Assembly (NCBI RefSeq): GCF_900176645.1
Contig: NZ_FXAN01000106.1
Span: 62,001 to 126,000, forward strand
Origin: Burkholderia singularis
Lineage (GTDB): Bacteria; Pseudomonadota; Gammaproteobacteria; Burkholderiales; Burkholderiaceae
Reading direction: 5' to 3'
Length of the DNA stretch: 64,000 nucleotides
Shown here: in pieces, positions 51,563 to 61,983 of the stretch
Position numbering within the stretch: position 1 is the stretch's first letter
Layout: the number at the start of each line of letters is the position of its first letter
The notes under the pieces: generated by a model
Database searches by the model: none
What the model saw: the letters and a program-made list of their open reading frames with translations, nothing else
What the model was told of the DNA's origin: nothing
Position numbers and translations under genes: made by a program

Positions 51563-52453
51563 ATGTCCACCGCCGTCACCGCGAAGCTCAAGGAACAGTT
51601 CGACGCGGGTCTCGAAACCCGCGCGGATTTCACGATCGACCAGCCGTTCGGCCGCTACGGCCAAGCCGATCACGCGGTATGGCGGCAACTCTACGCGCGT
51701 CAGGTCGCGCTCCTTCGCGATCGCGCGTGCGATGCCTTCGTCAGCGGCCTCGCGCGCACCAATTTGCCCGCCGACCGGGTGCCGCTGTTCGTCGACGTCA
51801 ACCGCGCGCTGAAGCCCGCGACCGGCTGGCAGATCGTCGCGGTGCCGGGCCTCGTGCCGGACCGCGTGTTCTTCGAGCACCTCGCAAACCGCCGCTTTCC
51901 GGTGACCTGGTGGATGCGCCGTGCCGACCAGCTCGACTATCTGCAAGAACCGGACTGCTTTCATGATCTATTCGGCCACGTCCCGCTTCTCATCGATCCG
52001 GTGTTCGCCGACTACATGCATGCATACGGTCGCACCGCGCTCGCAGCCGCCGACGATCCCTTCGCACTTACGCTGCTTGCCCGCCTTTACTGGTATACGG
52101 TCGAGTTCGGCCTGATCCGTCACGCGGGCGACCGCAGCTTGCGGATCTACGGCGCAGGCATCGTGTCGAGCAGCGGCGAGACGCACTACAGCCTGGAGAG
52201 CGCCGCGCCGAACCGGCTCGGCTTCGATCTGGAGCGCGTGATGCGAACCCGTTACCGAATCGACACGTTCCAAAAGACATACTTCGTGATCGACGACTTC
52301 GCTCAGCTGTTCGCGCTTGCCGACGTGAACGCGCCCGATCTTGCCGCCCGGCTCGCCGGCGCACCTGAGCATCCGGCGGGCGCGATACTCGACAGTGACC
52401 GCGTCATTACGCGCGGTACGGGACAAGGTTGGGCCACGGACCCGGACGTTTGA
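51563..52453 (+). CDS. phhA: Phenylalanine 4-monooxygenase
   Basis: A 296-residue non-haem iron, pterin-dependent hydroxylase that makes tyrosine from phenylalanine. Iron ligands His134 and His139 in '[12 protein letters not shown]' and Glu181 in '[10 protein letters not shown]' are in place. '[12 protein letters not shown]' and '[11 protein letters not shown]' are family segments. It is the compact bacterial form without the ACT regulatory domain. The carbinolamine dehydratase needed to recycle its pterin follows 82 bases later. Confidence 0.96.
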   Translation: MSTAVTAKLKEQFDAGLETRADFTIDQPFGRYGQADHAVWRQLYARQVALLRDRACDAFVSGLARTNLPADRVPLFVDVNRALKPATGWQIVAVPGLVPDRVFFEHLANRRFPVTWWMRRADQLDYLQEPDCFHDLFGHVPLLIDPVFADYMHAYGRTALAAADDPFALTLLARLYWYTVEFGLIRHAGDRSLRIYGAGIVSSSGETHYSLESAAPNRLGFDLERVMRTRYRIDTFQKTYFVIDDFAQLFALADVNAPDLAARLAGAPEHPAGAILDSDRVITRGTGQGWATDPDV

Positions 52454-52535
52454 GCGCAAATATGAAAGAATGGCCGGTACGGCGCCCGTCGCGCGACCGC
52501 GCGCGGCTGCGCCGCCACCGGACGAGGTAAGAAAA

Positions 52536-52841
52536 ATGGTTCACAAGCTGACATCGGAAGAACGCAAGACGCAACTGGAAAACCTGCCTCATTGGGTGGC
52601 CGTTCCCGGCCGCGATGCGATTCAGCGCAGCTTCCGCTTCGCCGATTTCAACGAGGCATTCGGCTTCATGACGCGCGTGGCAATCAAGGCGCAGGAAATG
52701 GACCATCATCCCGAATGGTTCAACGTCTACAACCAGGTCGATATCACGCTGTCGACGCACGACGCGCACGGCCTCACCGAGCGCGACATCAAACTCGCGC
52801 ATTTCATCGAGGAAGCGGGCCGGCACGCAAAGACTGCGTAA
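52536..52841 (+). CDS. phhB: Pterin-4a-carbinolamine dehydratase
   Basis: A 101-residue protein. The active-site block '[16 protein letters not shown]' (about 65-80) and '[14 protein letters not shown]' are diagnostic. It dehydrates the 4a-hydroxypterin left by PhhA, so the two form an operon. ATG 52536 is chosen from the family start [10 protein letters not shown]; the open frame extends far upstream into phhA but has no resemblance. Confidence 0.95.
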   Translation: MVHKLTSEERKTQLENLPHWVAVPGRDAIQRSFRFADFNEAFGFMTRVAIKAQEMDHHPEWFNVYNQVDITLSTHDAHGLTERDIKLAHFIEEAGRHAKTA

Positions 52842-52924
52842 TAATCCGAATAGAGTTTCGAAAACTGGTTCGTCAACGTAACGCTTTCAACCCGCGTTTT
52901 CTATGCTGAATAAAGCGAAAGCCT

Positions 52925-53155
52925 TCAGCTTTCCAAACTGTTTTTAAGGTGAACGTAAGATTCCCAAGCACTGCGCGCTTTAGGGTCCAATCCCTCCAGT
53001 CGCAGTGCACTTTGGCGCTGTACAATCAACAGCGCATACGGTTTGGAAAGCGCGCTGGCCTCTTTGCAGAGTTCGAGTTCGTCGCCGCTCGACGGCGAGC
53101 GGATACGCCAGAAATTGATCGCGGCTTCGAGTTCGTGAATCGAAATATCGGACAT
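52925..53155 (-). CDS. DUF3717-family small protein
   Basis: A 76-residue protein starting 'MSDISIHELEAAINFWR', then 'CKEASALSKPYALLI' and a charged end. This matches my recollection of the DUF3717 family, common in Burkholderiales and without known function. It is on the opposite strand to the neighbouring response regulator and 120 bases from it, convergent with phhB. The frame extends upstream for 300 codons, but only this part is protein-like. Confidence 0.75.
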   Translation of the reverse strand: MSDISIHELEAAINFWRIRSPSSGDELELCKEASALSKPYALLIVQRQSALRLEGLDPKARSAWESYVHLKNSLES

Positions 53156-53275
53156 GATCGAGGATTCGTTGCTGGCGGCTCCGCTTACCGGCCCGCATGC
53201 GACGTTTTTCGTGGAAATGGCGTCGTGCTGCCTTGCGTGCCTGAACCGCCAACCTATTGTACTTGAGCGAATCTC

Positions 53276-53968
53276 ATGCGACTCCTTCTGATTGAAGACG
53301 ACCGCCCCATCGCACGTGGCATCCAAAGCAGCCTCGAACAAGCGGGCTTCACCGTCGACATGGTTCACGACGGCATCTTTGCCGAGCAGGCGCTCGCGCA
53401 AAACCGTCACGAGCTTGTGATTCTCGACCTCGGCCTGCCCGGTATCGACGGCATGACGCTCCTGTCGCGCTTTCGCCAGATCAATCGTCACACGCCCGTA
53501 ATCGTGCTGACCGCGCGCGACGAGCTGAACGACCGCGTGCAAGGTCTCAATTCCGGCGCCGACGATTACATGCTCAAGCCGTTCGAGCCCGCCGAACTCG
53601 AAGCGCGCATCCGCGCGGTGATGCGCCGCAGCGGCCCGCACAGCGACATGCCGCGCCCGGAAGTATCGCTTGGCGGCGTGCGCCTGTCGGGCGTCGATCG
53701 CCGCATCTTCAACGACGACAAGCCGCTCGAGTTGTCGCCGCGCGAATTCGCGGTGCTCGAAATGCTGCTGCTGCGCCACGGGCGCGTCGTCAGCAAGGCG
53801 CAATTGCAGGATCACCTGACGCATTTCGGCGGCGATCTCGGCGACACCGCGATCGAAGTTTACGTGCACCGGGTCCGCAAGAAGCTCGAACAATGCCGGG
53901 TCGAAATCGTGACCGTGCGGGGCTTCGGTTATCTGTTGCAGGAAATTCGCCAGACTGCGAGCGTTTGA
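53276..53968 (+). CDS. OmpR/PhoB-family response regulator
   Basis: A 230-residue regulator. The receiver domain has acidic residues in 'LLIEDDRPIARG', phosphorylated Asp51 in 'LVILDLGLPGIDGM' and Lys in 'YMLKPFEPAELEARI'. The winged helix (about 130-225) has 'LSPREFAVLEMLLLRHGRVVSK' and 'VYVHRVRKKLE'. It is most like the TctD/QseB/PmrA group. The kinase gene follows 101 bases downstream. Confidence 0.94.
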   Translation: MRLLLIEDDRPIARGIQSSLEQAGFTVDMVHDGIFAEQALAQNRHELVILDLGLPGIDGMTLLSRFRQINRHTPVIVLTARDELNDRVQGLNSGADDYMLKPFEPAELEARIRAVMRRSGPHSDMPRPEVSLGGVRLSGVDRRIFNDDKPLELSPREFAVLEMLLLRHGRVVSKAQLQDHLTHFGGDLGDTAIEVYVHRVRKKLEQCRVEIVTVRGFGYLLQEIRQTASV

Positions 53969-54069
53969 ACGCTTGTCTGACACCTCACCGCTTGCGCGGC
54001 CACGCGCGGTGATCCTCCGCCCTGCCCGCGCCGCTTCGCGAAGCGGCGCTCTTCTCATGCTTTTGCGCG

Positions 54070-55560
54070 ATGTCCGCTGAACCGGCCGTGCCGACCAGTC
54101 TGCGCCGCACCTTGCTGCGGCGCCTCGCCGCGCCGCTATCGATGCTCGCATTGATGAGCGGCCTCATCGCATACTGGCTCGCGTGGCAATACACGCAGCA
54201 CGTCGTCGACCGTTCGCTTGCCGATCTCGCCACGGCGATCTCGAAACAGATCCAGATCGCAGGCCCGGACGCGCCGTTCACGGTTCCGCCGCTCGCGCAA
54301 GCGATGTTTTCCGATCCCAACGAGCAGTTGATCTACCGGATCAGCGACGGCGAGCACGAACTCGCCGGCGATCCGAAGCTACCGCTACAGGGCACGAGCG
54401 TGCGCCGGATGCATATTGCGTATGTGTTCGAGGCCGACTACGACAACCAGGCGGTGCGTGTCGCCCAGATCCGTGTCGAACAACCGTTGGAAGGCGGCAA
54501 TCCAATGCTCGTCGAGGTCGCGCAGCCGGTTCGTTACCGTTACCGGATCGCAGCCGAGTTCCTTGTCGCGATCATGATGCCGTTGCTGCTGCTGCTGCTC
54601 GCCGGTTGGGGAATCGTATGGCGCGTCGTCAATCAGCAGCTCGGCCCGCTCACGCATCTGGCCGATTCGCTGAACCGCCAAACGCATACGTCGCTCGAGC
54701 CCGTCGACGAAACCGAGGTGCCGCTCGAAATTCAGCCGCTCACGAACGCGATGAACGCCCTGCTCGGCCGTCTGAAAACCGCGCTCGACGCCCAGCGCAA
54801 GTTCATTGCCGACGCCGCGCACCAGTTGCGCACACCGCTCACCGCAATCAAATTGCACGCCGAGCAGGCTGCCGTCGCGCGCGAGCCGCAACAGGCGCTC
54901 AACGCGGTGCGTGAGCTGCGCTCGGCCGCTGACCGCGCGGTGCGGTTGTCGAATCAGCTTCTGTCACTTGCGCGCGCGGAGCCGGGCGAACAGGCTGCGC
55001 GCTTCGTCGATGTCGATCTCGCCGGCCTCGCGTTCGAGACCGGCGCCGAATGGGTGCCGCGCGCCCTCGCCGCGCATGTCGATTTCGGCTTCCAGCGCGG
55101 CGACGGTCGTGCCGACGACGAGCCGCTGGTCATTCGCGGCAATCCGGTGCTGCTGCGCGAAGTGATCGCCAATCTGCTCGATAACGCGTTGAAATACGTG
55201 CCGCTCTCACGGCCGGCAGGCGCGCGGATCACCGTCAACGTCTCGCGGATCGAACGCGGCGGCGACAAGCCAGCCGCGGAGATCGTCGTCGAAGACAACG
55301 GCCCCGGTGTGCCGGCCGGCCAGCAAGCCGATCTCTTCAAACGCTTTTTCCGTGGCGATGCGCAAAACGGAGGCGGTGTCGAATCGGGCGCGGGACTCGG
55401 TCTTGCGATCGTTCACGACATCGTCGCGATGCATGGAGGAACCGTTTCGTATGCGGACGCCGCCGGCGGCGGCTCGCGCTTCATCGTGCGCGTACCGCTT
55501 GCCGCAACGCCATCCGTGCCGTCGCCGCATGTTTCGGAATCGCCGGCGGCTTCCGTTTGA
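54070..55560 (+). CDS. Sensor histidine kinase (TctE/QseC type)
   Basis: A 496-residue membrane kinase. Two membrane helices (about 20-40 and 160-183) flank a periplasmic part of about 120 residues of the 2CSK_N type. A HAMP-like stretch follows, then HisKA with 'AAHQLRTPLTAIKLHA' (His251), N box 'VIANLLDNALKYVPLS', 'VEDNGPGVP' and 'GAGLGLAIVHDIVAMHGG'. The overall form matches TctE, which senses tricarboxylates, but no tct transporter is adjacent, so the signal is unknown. Confidence 0.92.
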   Translation: MSAEPAVPTSLRRTLLRRLAAPLSMLALMSGLIAYWLAWQYTQHVVDRSLADLATAISKQIQIAGPDAPFTVPPLAQAMFSDPNEQLIYRISDGEHELAGDPKLPLQGTSVRRMHIAYVFEADYDNQAVRVAQIRVEQPLEGGNPMLVEVAQPVRYRYRIAAEFLVAIMMPLLLLLLAGWGIVWRVVNQQLGPLTHLADSLNRQTHTSLEPVDETEVPLEIQPLTNAMNALLGRLKTALDAQRKFIADAAHQLRTPLTAIKLHAEQAAVAREPQQALNAVRELRSAADRAVRLSNQLLSLARAEPGEQAARFVDVDLAGLAFETGAEWVPRALAAHVDFGFQRGDGRADDEPLVIRGNPVLLREVIANLLDNALKYVPLSRPAGARITVNVSRIERGGDKPAAEIVVEDNGPGVPAGQQADLFKRFFRGDAQNGGGVESGAGLGLAIVHDIVAMHGGTVSYADAAGGGSRFIVRVPLAATPSVPSPHVSESPAASV

Positions 55561-55672
55561 GCCGTTCGACCACACGAAGGCCAGCCTGGCACAAACATGA
55601 AAACGCCCGCGCGGCGGCCAGCCCATCAGGTTGCACACGATTGCGCCGGCCGCCCGCAACCGTCTTCGCGTA

Positions 55673-56188
55673 TCACGCCTTCTTTTTCTTCTTGTCCTTG
55701 CCGCCCTTCTTCGCCTTCTTCTTTTTCTTGCCGCTGTCGTCTTCCACTGCTGCGAGCAGCGTGCCTCGGCACGTCGGCGCACCGCAATGGCACGCATATT
55801 CACGCTTGAGCTTCTTCGTCAGGCGTGCGTCGATCACCAGTCCGTAGTCGTAGAACAGTTCCTCTTCCTCGCTGATGTCGCGCAACGCGCGAATGAACAC
55901 CCGCCCGTCGATCTCCTCAGCCTCGCAGTTCGGCGCGCACGAGTGATTGATCCAGCGCGCGCTGTTGCCGTTGATCTTGCCGTCGATCACGCCGCCGTTG
56001 TCGAGTGCGAAGTAGAACGTATGATTCGGCTGATCCGGATCGTGCGGATGACGCCGCAGCGCCTCTTTCCACGAGATTCGTTCGCCCTTGTATTCGACCA
56101 CGCGCTCCCCCGACTTGATCGGTACTGCGGCGAATACGCCCTTGCCGTGAACGCCGGAGAGGCGCACCACGATCCTGCGTGAACTCAT
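55673..56188 (-). CDS. SET-domain lysine methyltransferase-like protein (BtSET type)
   Basis: A 171-residue protein consisting almost only of a SET domain with a post-SET zinc site. SAM/active-site motifs are 'RWINHSCAPNCEAEE' (78-92) and 'LFYDYG' (111-116), and the post-SET cysteines CHCGAPTC (133-140) pair with Cys84/Cys88. A lysine-rich tail (154-170, KKKKKAKKGGKDKKKKK) could serve as a nuclear/nucleolar signal or nucleic-acid anchor. B. thailandensis has a described SET effector, BtSET, acting in the host nucleolus; this looks like the same type, although I cannot confirm orthology. AAGGA precedes ATG 56188. No secretion genes are nearby. Confidence 0.88.
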   Translation of the reverse strand: MSSRRIVVRLSGVHGKGVFAAVPIKSGERVVEYKGERISWKEALRRHPHDPDQPNHTFYFALDNGGVIDGKINGNSARWINHSCAPNCEAEEIDGRVFIRALRDISEEEELFYDYGLVIDARLTKKLKREYACHCGAPTCRGTLLAAVEDDSGKKKKKAKKGGKDKKKKKA

Positions 56189-56408
56189 CGAACGAATCCT
56201 TTGTGAGATAAGCTGAAATTGAAGCGATGCTCCGACACGGCAACGGGCCGCGCCGGTTCGCCCGCCCGCGCACCGTGCACGCGCTGCGCACACCGGCGAG
56301 CGGCGAATCATCGAATGCTACACGGTCAGGATTGCATCGTTCAACTCGAATGGAAATGCAATGCGCATCAATCGTTCGGCGCGGCGGCGATCGGCCGTTC
56401 GCCGCGCG

Positions 56409-57521
56409 TCAACGCTGCCCGAACGGCGCCTCGCCAAACAGCATCTTTTGATCGCGCGGTTGCGAGCGCCAGTATTGCGGCGGCGCGTCGACCGTCGCGC
56501 CGAGCTTGGCCGCCGCGTGCCAGGGCCAGCGCGGATCGTAAAGCATCCCGCGCGCCATCGCGACAAAATCGGCATCGCCCGTTTCAATCAGCCGATTTGC
56601 ATGTTCGGGCTCCGAAATAAGGCCGACCGCGATCGTCGGCAAACCAACCGCGTGCCTGACGGCCTGCGCAAACGGCACCTGATAACCGGGCGACAGCGGA
56701 ATCTTCTGCCGCGGCGACACGCCGCCCGATGACACGTCAATCCAATCGCATCCATGCTTTTTCAGTTCGTGCGCGAACGCAATCGTATCGTCAAGTTCCC
56801 AACCGCCCGGCACCCAGTCGGTCGCGGAGACTCGCACACCGACCGGACGGTCTTGCGGAAACGCCGCGCGTACGATATCGAAGATCTCAAGCGCAAAGCG
56901 CATCCGGTTTTCGCGCGAGCCGCCGTAGGCATCGGTGCGCTGATTCGCAAGCGGTGAAAGAAACTGGTGCAGCAGATAGCCATGCGCCGCATGAACTTCG
57001 ATTGCATCGATGCCAAGACGCGCCGCGCGCCGCGCGGCCGCATCGAACGCACGTCGAATGCGCTCGAGCCCTGTCGCATCGAGCACGTGCGGGGGCGGCT
57101 CGTCTTCACGATGAGCCAGCCCGGACGGTGCGAATGGCCGCCAGCCGCCGGCTTCGGGCGCAATGAGCTTGCCGCCGTTCCACGGCACGTCGCTCGACGC
57201 CTTGCGGCCCGCATGCGACAGTTGGATCGCGACGCGAATCGGTGAATAGCGGCGGATCGCCGCCAACACGGGTTCGAGTGCCGCTTCGGTTGCGTCGTCC
57301 CACAAACCGAGATCGGCCGGGGAAATGCGGCCGTCCGGTTCGACCGCCGTCGCCTCGAGACACAACATTGCCGCGCCCGACAGCGCAAGGTGGCCGAGAT
57401 GGATGAGGTGCCACGCGCCGGCCCTGCCATGCTCGGCCGAGTATTGGCACATCGGCGAGATCACGATGCGATTGGCAAGCGTCACGCCGCGCAGCGTGAA
57501 TGGAGAAAACAAGGCGCTCAT
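56409..57521 (-). CDS. Old Yellow Enzyme-family NADH:flavin oxidoreductase (YqjM/XenA type)
   Basis: A 370-residue FMN enzyme that reduces activated C=C bonds or nitro groups. 'RIVISPMCQYSAEHG' carries the Cys25 of the YqjM/XenA subclass; 'LSHAGRKAS' and 'EVHAAHGYLLHQFLSPLANQR' hold the active-site histidines and FMN contacts; 'YGGS' and 'GLISEPEHANRLI' are usual. Reducing NADPH or NADH is not distinguishable. It is monocistronic by spacing (175 bases to the next). Confidence 0.93.
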   Translation of the reverse strand: MSALFSPFTLRGVTLANRIVISPMCQYSAEHGRAGAWHLIHLGHLALSGAAMLCLEATAVEPDGRISPADLGLWDDATEAALEPVLAAIRRYSPIRVAIQLSHAGRKASSDVPWNGGKLIAPEAGGWRPFAPSGLAHREDEPPPHVLDATGLERIRRAFDAAARRAARLGIDAIEVHAAHGYLLHQFLSPLANQRTDAYGGSRENRMRFALEIFDIVRAAFPQDRPVGVRVSATDWVPGGWELDDTIAFAHELKKHGCDWIDVSSGGVSPRQKIPLSPGYQVPFAQAVRHAVGLPTIAVGLISEPEHANRLIETGDADFVAMARGMLYDPRWPWHAAAKLGATVDAPPQYWRSQPRDQKMLFGEAPFGQR

Positions 57522-57695
57522 CGAATGGCCGCTCGCGAAATAGAGAACCCGATGAGATTAGCATGCGCTCAAACGGCTTGCCGGCCGCGACGCGGCAATG
57601 AACGGCGTGCGTGACAAGCGATGGGACACGCCAATCGGCGTGATTTCGTACTGCCTACATTGGCATTGGCGAGAACCGGCGGTCCGGCTACCTCG

Positions 57696-58406
57696 TCACA
57701 ACCCGACTGAATCGAGCCACTCGCCAAACATCTTATGCGCCGCGCGTTCGAGCGTCGGTCCCAGTTGCGCCGCTGCTTCGCGCAAACGTTTGATATCGGT
57801 TCCAGGCGTAGCCGCGATCTCAGCGGCATGGCCGATCAGCCAAAGCTCGAAATGATCCACCCGGATTTCCGGATGACACTGCAGCGCGAGCACAGACGTG
57901 CCCCACGAGAAAGCCTGGTTGCGGCACGCCGGCGTCGATGCAAGATGAACCGCGCCTGCCGGCAGATCGAACGTGTCGCCATGCCAATGCAGCATCGACG
58001 TCAACGCACCGTCAACATGGCGCAGCGGCGACGCACGCCCCGCCTCCGTCAGCGCAAGCGGTGTCCAGCCGATCTCCTTGTGCGCCGCCGGATACACGTG
58101 TGCGCCAAGCGCGCGCGCGATCAACTGCGCACCGAGACACACGCCGAGCGTCGGCAATCCGGCATCGATGCGTTTGCCGATCAACTCGGCCAGCACACGG
58201 GTTGTCGGATACCGCGCATCGTCGTATGCGCCGATCGGCCCGCCGAGCACGACCAGCAGCGACGGCTCGAGCGCGTCGAGCGCCTCGATGCGCATGCTGC
58301 CGACGTCGACATATCGCACCCGGCGGCCGCGCTCGCCGAGCCCCCGTTCAAAACTGCCGAGATCCTCGAAATGCACGTGACGAACAGCAACGACTTCACC
58401 CTTCAT
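57696..58406 (-). CDS. Class I glutamine amidotransferase-like protein
   Basis: A 236-residue single-domain protein. The nucleophile Cys90 in 'TLGVCLGAQLIA' and the His178-Glu180 pair in 'LQCHPEI' form the complete triad. It has no synthetase domain, so it is a stand-alone hydrolase such as those in gamma-glutamyl or GMP synthase-like families. Its product cannot be inferred. It starts only 44 bases after the MarR gene ends and may be co-expressed with it. Confidence 0.9.
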   Translation of the reverse strand: MKGEVVAVRHVHFEDLGSFERGLGERGRRVRYVDVGSMRIEALDALEPSLLVVLGGPIGAYDDARYPTTRVLAELIGKRIDAGLPTLGVCLGAQLIARALGAHVYPAAHKEIGWTPLALTEAGRASPLRHVDGALTSMLHWHGDTFDLPAGAVHLASTPACRNQAFSWGTSVLALQCHPEIRVDHFELWLIGHAAEIAATPGTDIKRLREAAAQLGPTLERAAHKMFGEWLDSVGL

Positions 58407-58449
58407 CAGAGGCCTCCGGCTCGAACGGTATTGCGCTCGGCGCGCAGCA

Positions 58450-59091
58450 TCAGGCCTGCGCGAAAATCTTCCAGGTCTTTTTCTGCGTTGCGACGTCCGC
58501 TTCCTCGTGCACCGTGCAATCGAGGCGCAAATCGGCGTCGGTCATCATCAGATCGAGCAGCGAGCAACGATATCCGAGCTTGCGCCCCTGCTTGCCCGGT
58601 TGGAAGTGCTTGCAAGTCACGCACATTCGATGCGGCGGAATATCGCCGTTGATTTGCAGCTCGCGCAATGTTTTCAGCAAAGTGCGATACAGCAAGCCTT
58701 GCTCGTCACTGCCGAGCGCGCCAATCGCCTTTGACAGAAAGTCCGGCCACTGCAGCGCTTTTTTTGCCGCCGTGCGGCCGCGCGCGCTCAAGCGCACGGC
58801 GAGCGCACGGCCATCGTCGAGCGCTCGACGCTTTTCGACGAGCCCCTTGTGCTCGAGCGTGCTTACCGCGTCGCTCGTCGTCGCCGCGGTCAATTGCGTT
58901 TCACGCGCGATCTCACCGAGACGCATCGGCCCCTTGCGCTGCAAAAGCAGCACAAGGATTTCACCTTGTGTTGGCGTCAGCCCCGCGCCTTCCGCCCAAT
59001 CCCAGGCCTGGCTACGCATGGCCGTGCCCAACCGCAACAGACTGTGGGTCACGCGCCCCGCAGCCTGATTCCCGTAAACACCTTCGCTCAT
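58450..59091 (-). CDS. MarR-family regulator with C-terminal four-cysteine motif
   Basis: A 213-residue protein. Residues about 15-120 are a MarR winged helix ('LTPTQGEILVLLLQRKGPMRLGEIARETQLTAATTSDAVSTLEHKGLV', cited by its ends). The extra C-terminal 70 residues carry Cys157 and Cys160 (CVTC), Cys176 (YRCSLLD) and Cys192 (DCTVHEE), a C-x2-C-x15-C-x15-C pattern fit for Zn or an Fe-S cluster. Most MarR proteins end near residue 145. The start at 59091 has a weak ribosome site and an upstream start cannot be excluded. It probably senses redox or metal, an inference. Confidence 0.85.
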   Translation of the reverse strand: MSEGVYGNQAAGRVTHSLLRLGTAMRSQAWDWAEGAGLTPTQGEILVLLLQRKGPMRLGEIARETQLTAATTSDAVSTLEHKGLVEKRRALDDGRALAVRLSARGRTAAKKALQWPDFLSKAIGALGSDEQGLLYRTLLKTLRELQINGDIPPHRMCVTCKHFQPGKQGRKLGYRCSLLDLMMTDADLRLDCTVHEEADVATQKKTWKIFAQA

Positions 59092-59610
59092 AGTCTTTTC
59101 GCTGTTGCCGGCCGTCTTCTTGAGGCGGCCGTTTGTGGGGAGACCAGGTCTCGGTCTCTGACTCAAAAAAACGGCGCGCCAGAACAGCGCGTCCGCCATG
59201 TTCGCCGCGAGGCACACGCTGCGAACCTGTACGCGGCTTCGGCTCCCGTCGGAGCCAACCTCCACGAAGCTGACATTCTAAGCGAGAGCGGAAAATCGCA
59301 CAGCTAAGTTATCCCACTCAACCTGTGAACAACCGCTGAATAACAACTCGAACTGACTGTGCACCACTTCTTGACAACCCGGCTACCGACTGCGCATGGC
59401 CTCTTTCCATCCCGAACCATTCTCTGGCATCCCTTGTCCGATCCGCATTGTTGTCCAGTTCACAGGTCTTTGACTTTGCGGTGAAATCGAAGGTTATCCA
59501 CAGAACTGCCCGGTGCTTGTTAACTATTACTACGTTTACATACGGTATACGGCTTAGTAAACCTACACCCGCCCGCACCGATCGTGTCCTCGATCAGAAA
59601 AACTGTTTTT
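59092..59610. other. Intergenic region, 519 bp, with DnaA-box-like sites
   Basis: It lies upstream of the MarR gene and downstream of the GCS2 gene. A perfect TTATCCACA lies at 59494-59502 and a one-mismatch TGTGAACAA at 59324-59332. GTTTAC and GTAAAC form an inverted pair near 59534-59563. The right half is A+T-rich for this genome. No gene seen. Confidence 0.5.
59140..59152. promoter_or_regulatory. Possible MarR operator
   Basis: GAGACC and GGTCTC are inverted around one A, with a further GGTCTCTG directly after, 49 bases upstream of the MarR-family start. MarR proteins often bind such dyads near their own promoter. Short, so unproven. Confidence 0.35.
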
Positions 59611-60768
<1,158 letters not shown>

Positions 60769-61983
60769 TCAATTGGCATCGCGCCGCTCGCCGACGGTCG
60801 ACAAACTGCGATAGACGAAAAGCGGCCCCACCAGTTGCAGCACGACAATCGTGCACATGATGACCTCGCGCAGCAGCGGGTCGAAATTCGGGTAGAGCTG
60901 GTAAGTATCGTCGACGAGCAGGTACGCGAGCGCGGACATCGGCACGAGCGAAAAACCAAGCGCGACGCCCTGCTTGACGCCGAGTCCGCTTGGCTTGGCG
61001 AACGCGAGCACGCCGACGAGTTTCGCGACGAAGCGCGTGACGATCAGCGCGGCCGCAATGACGCCGCCCGTCACTACGTCGTGCCATTCGAACGACGTGA
61101 GCGTCAGCACGAACAGGATGACGGTCAGCAGCCAGCCGGCCGTGCCGAAATGCTCGGGCCAAAGCTGCGGCCGCGCTTCGAGATTCTTCACGATGATGCC
61201 GGCCAGCAGCAGTGTCAGCATGGTCGACAGTTTCAGCGCCTGAGCGACCGCGATCGCAAGCACGACGAGCCCGAACAGTGCCACGAACGAGTGCTCGTCG
61301 CGCATCGTCGACGTAACGTGCCTGAACAGGAAATTGCACGCGCGCGCAAACAGATACGCGACGATAAGCGAGCCGGCAAGCAAATAGATCGGCTGCAGGA
61401 TCGTTGCGAACACATTGCCGTAGGCTTCCTGATGCAGCCAGCTCGTGACGAGTTTCGTCAGGACCACTGCATAAACGCTGTTCAGCGCCGACAGCGTGAT
61501 AAGCCGCTGCGACACCTGCCCTTCCGCGCGCAGTTCCGTCTTCAACTGGATCACCATTGCGGGCGATGTCGAAATCGCGACCGCGGCGACCACGATCGCG
61601 ATCATTCCGGGCACCTTGAGCAGCAACAACACCGCGAGCACGAGTACGAACGTAAGCGTGGCCTCCGCAAGGCTTGAAGCGATCAACCACGGATTACGGC
61701 GGATCCAGCGCAGATCGAGACGGCTGCCGAGTTCGAACAACAACAATCCGAGCGCGACATTGATGAGCAGCCGCAACGTGTCGTCGGTGCTCGCGTCGAT
61801 CACACCGAAGCCGAATGAGCCGGCGATGAGTCCGATCACCGCATAACCGGTGATTCGCGGCAAGCGCCACGCGCGATAGCAAAGCTCGCCACACAGGCCC
61901 GCCGCGAAAAGCGCGAAACCGGCCCAGAAAACCGCATCCGGGGCGAGCGGCCAATTGGGTAGAAACGAAAACGCTGACTTCAT
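60769..61983 (-). CDS. Kef/CPA2-type cation:proton antiporter
   Basis: A 404-residue membrane protein with about 12 helices. 'AFVGLIAG'-type segments, 'LLFELGSRLDLRWIRRNPW' (about 71-89) and 'VVAAVAISTSPAMVIQL' (about 117-133) place it in the CPA2 Na+/H+ or K+/H+ exchanger family. There is no TrkA-N regulatory domain, so it is membrane-only. Neighbouring glutathione-type ligase is interesting because classical Kef systems are gated by glutathione, a link that is only suggestive. AGGAG precedes ATG 61983. Confidence 0.87.
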   Translation of the reverse strand: MKSAFSFLPNWPLAPDAVFWAGFALFAAGLCGELCYRAWRLPRITGYAVIGLIAGSFGFGVIDASTDDTLRLLINVALGLLLFELGSRLDLRWIRRNPWLIASSLAEATLTFVLVLAVLLLLKVPGMIAIVVAAVAISTSPAMVIQLKTELRAEGQVSQRLITLSALNSVYAVVLTKLVTSWLHQEAYGNVFATILQPIYLLAGSLIVAYLFARACNFLFRHVTSTMRDEHSFVALFGLVVLAIAVAQALKLSTMLTLLLAGIIVKNLEARPQLWPEHFGTAGWLLTVILFVLTLTSFEWHDVVTGGVIAAALIVTRFVAKLVGVLAFAKPSGLGVKQGVALGFSLVPMSALAYLLVDDTYQLYPNFDPLLREVIMCTIVVLQLVGPLFVYRSLSTVGERRDAN

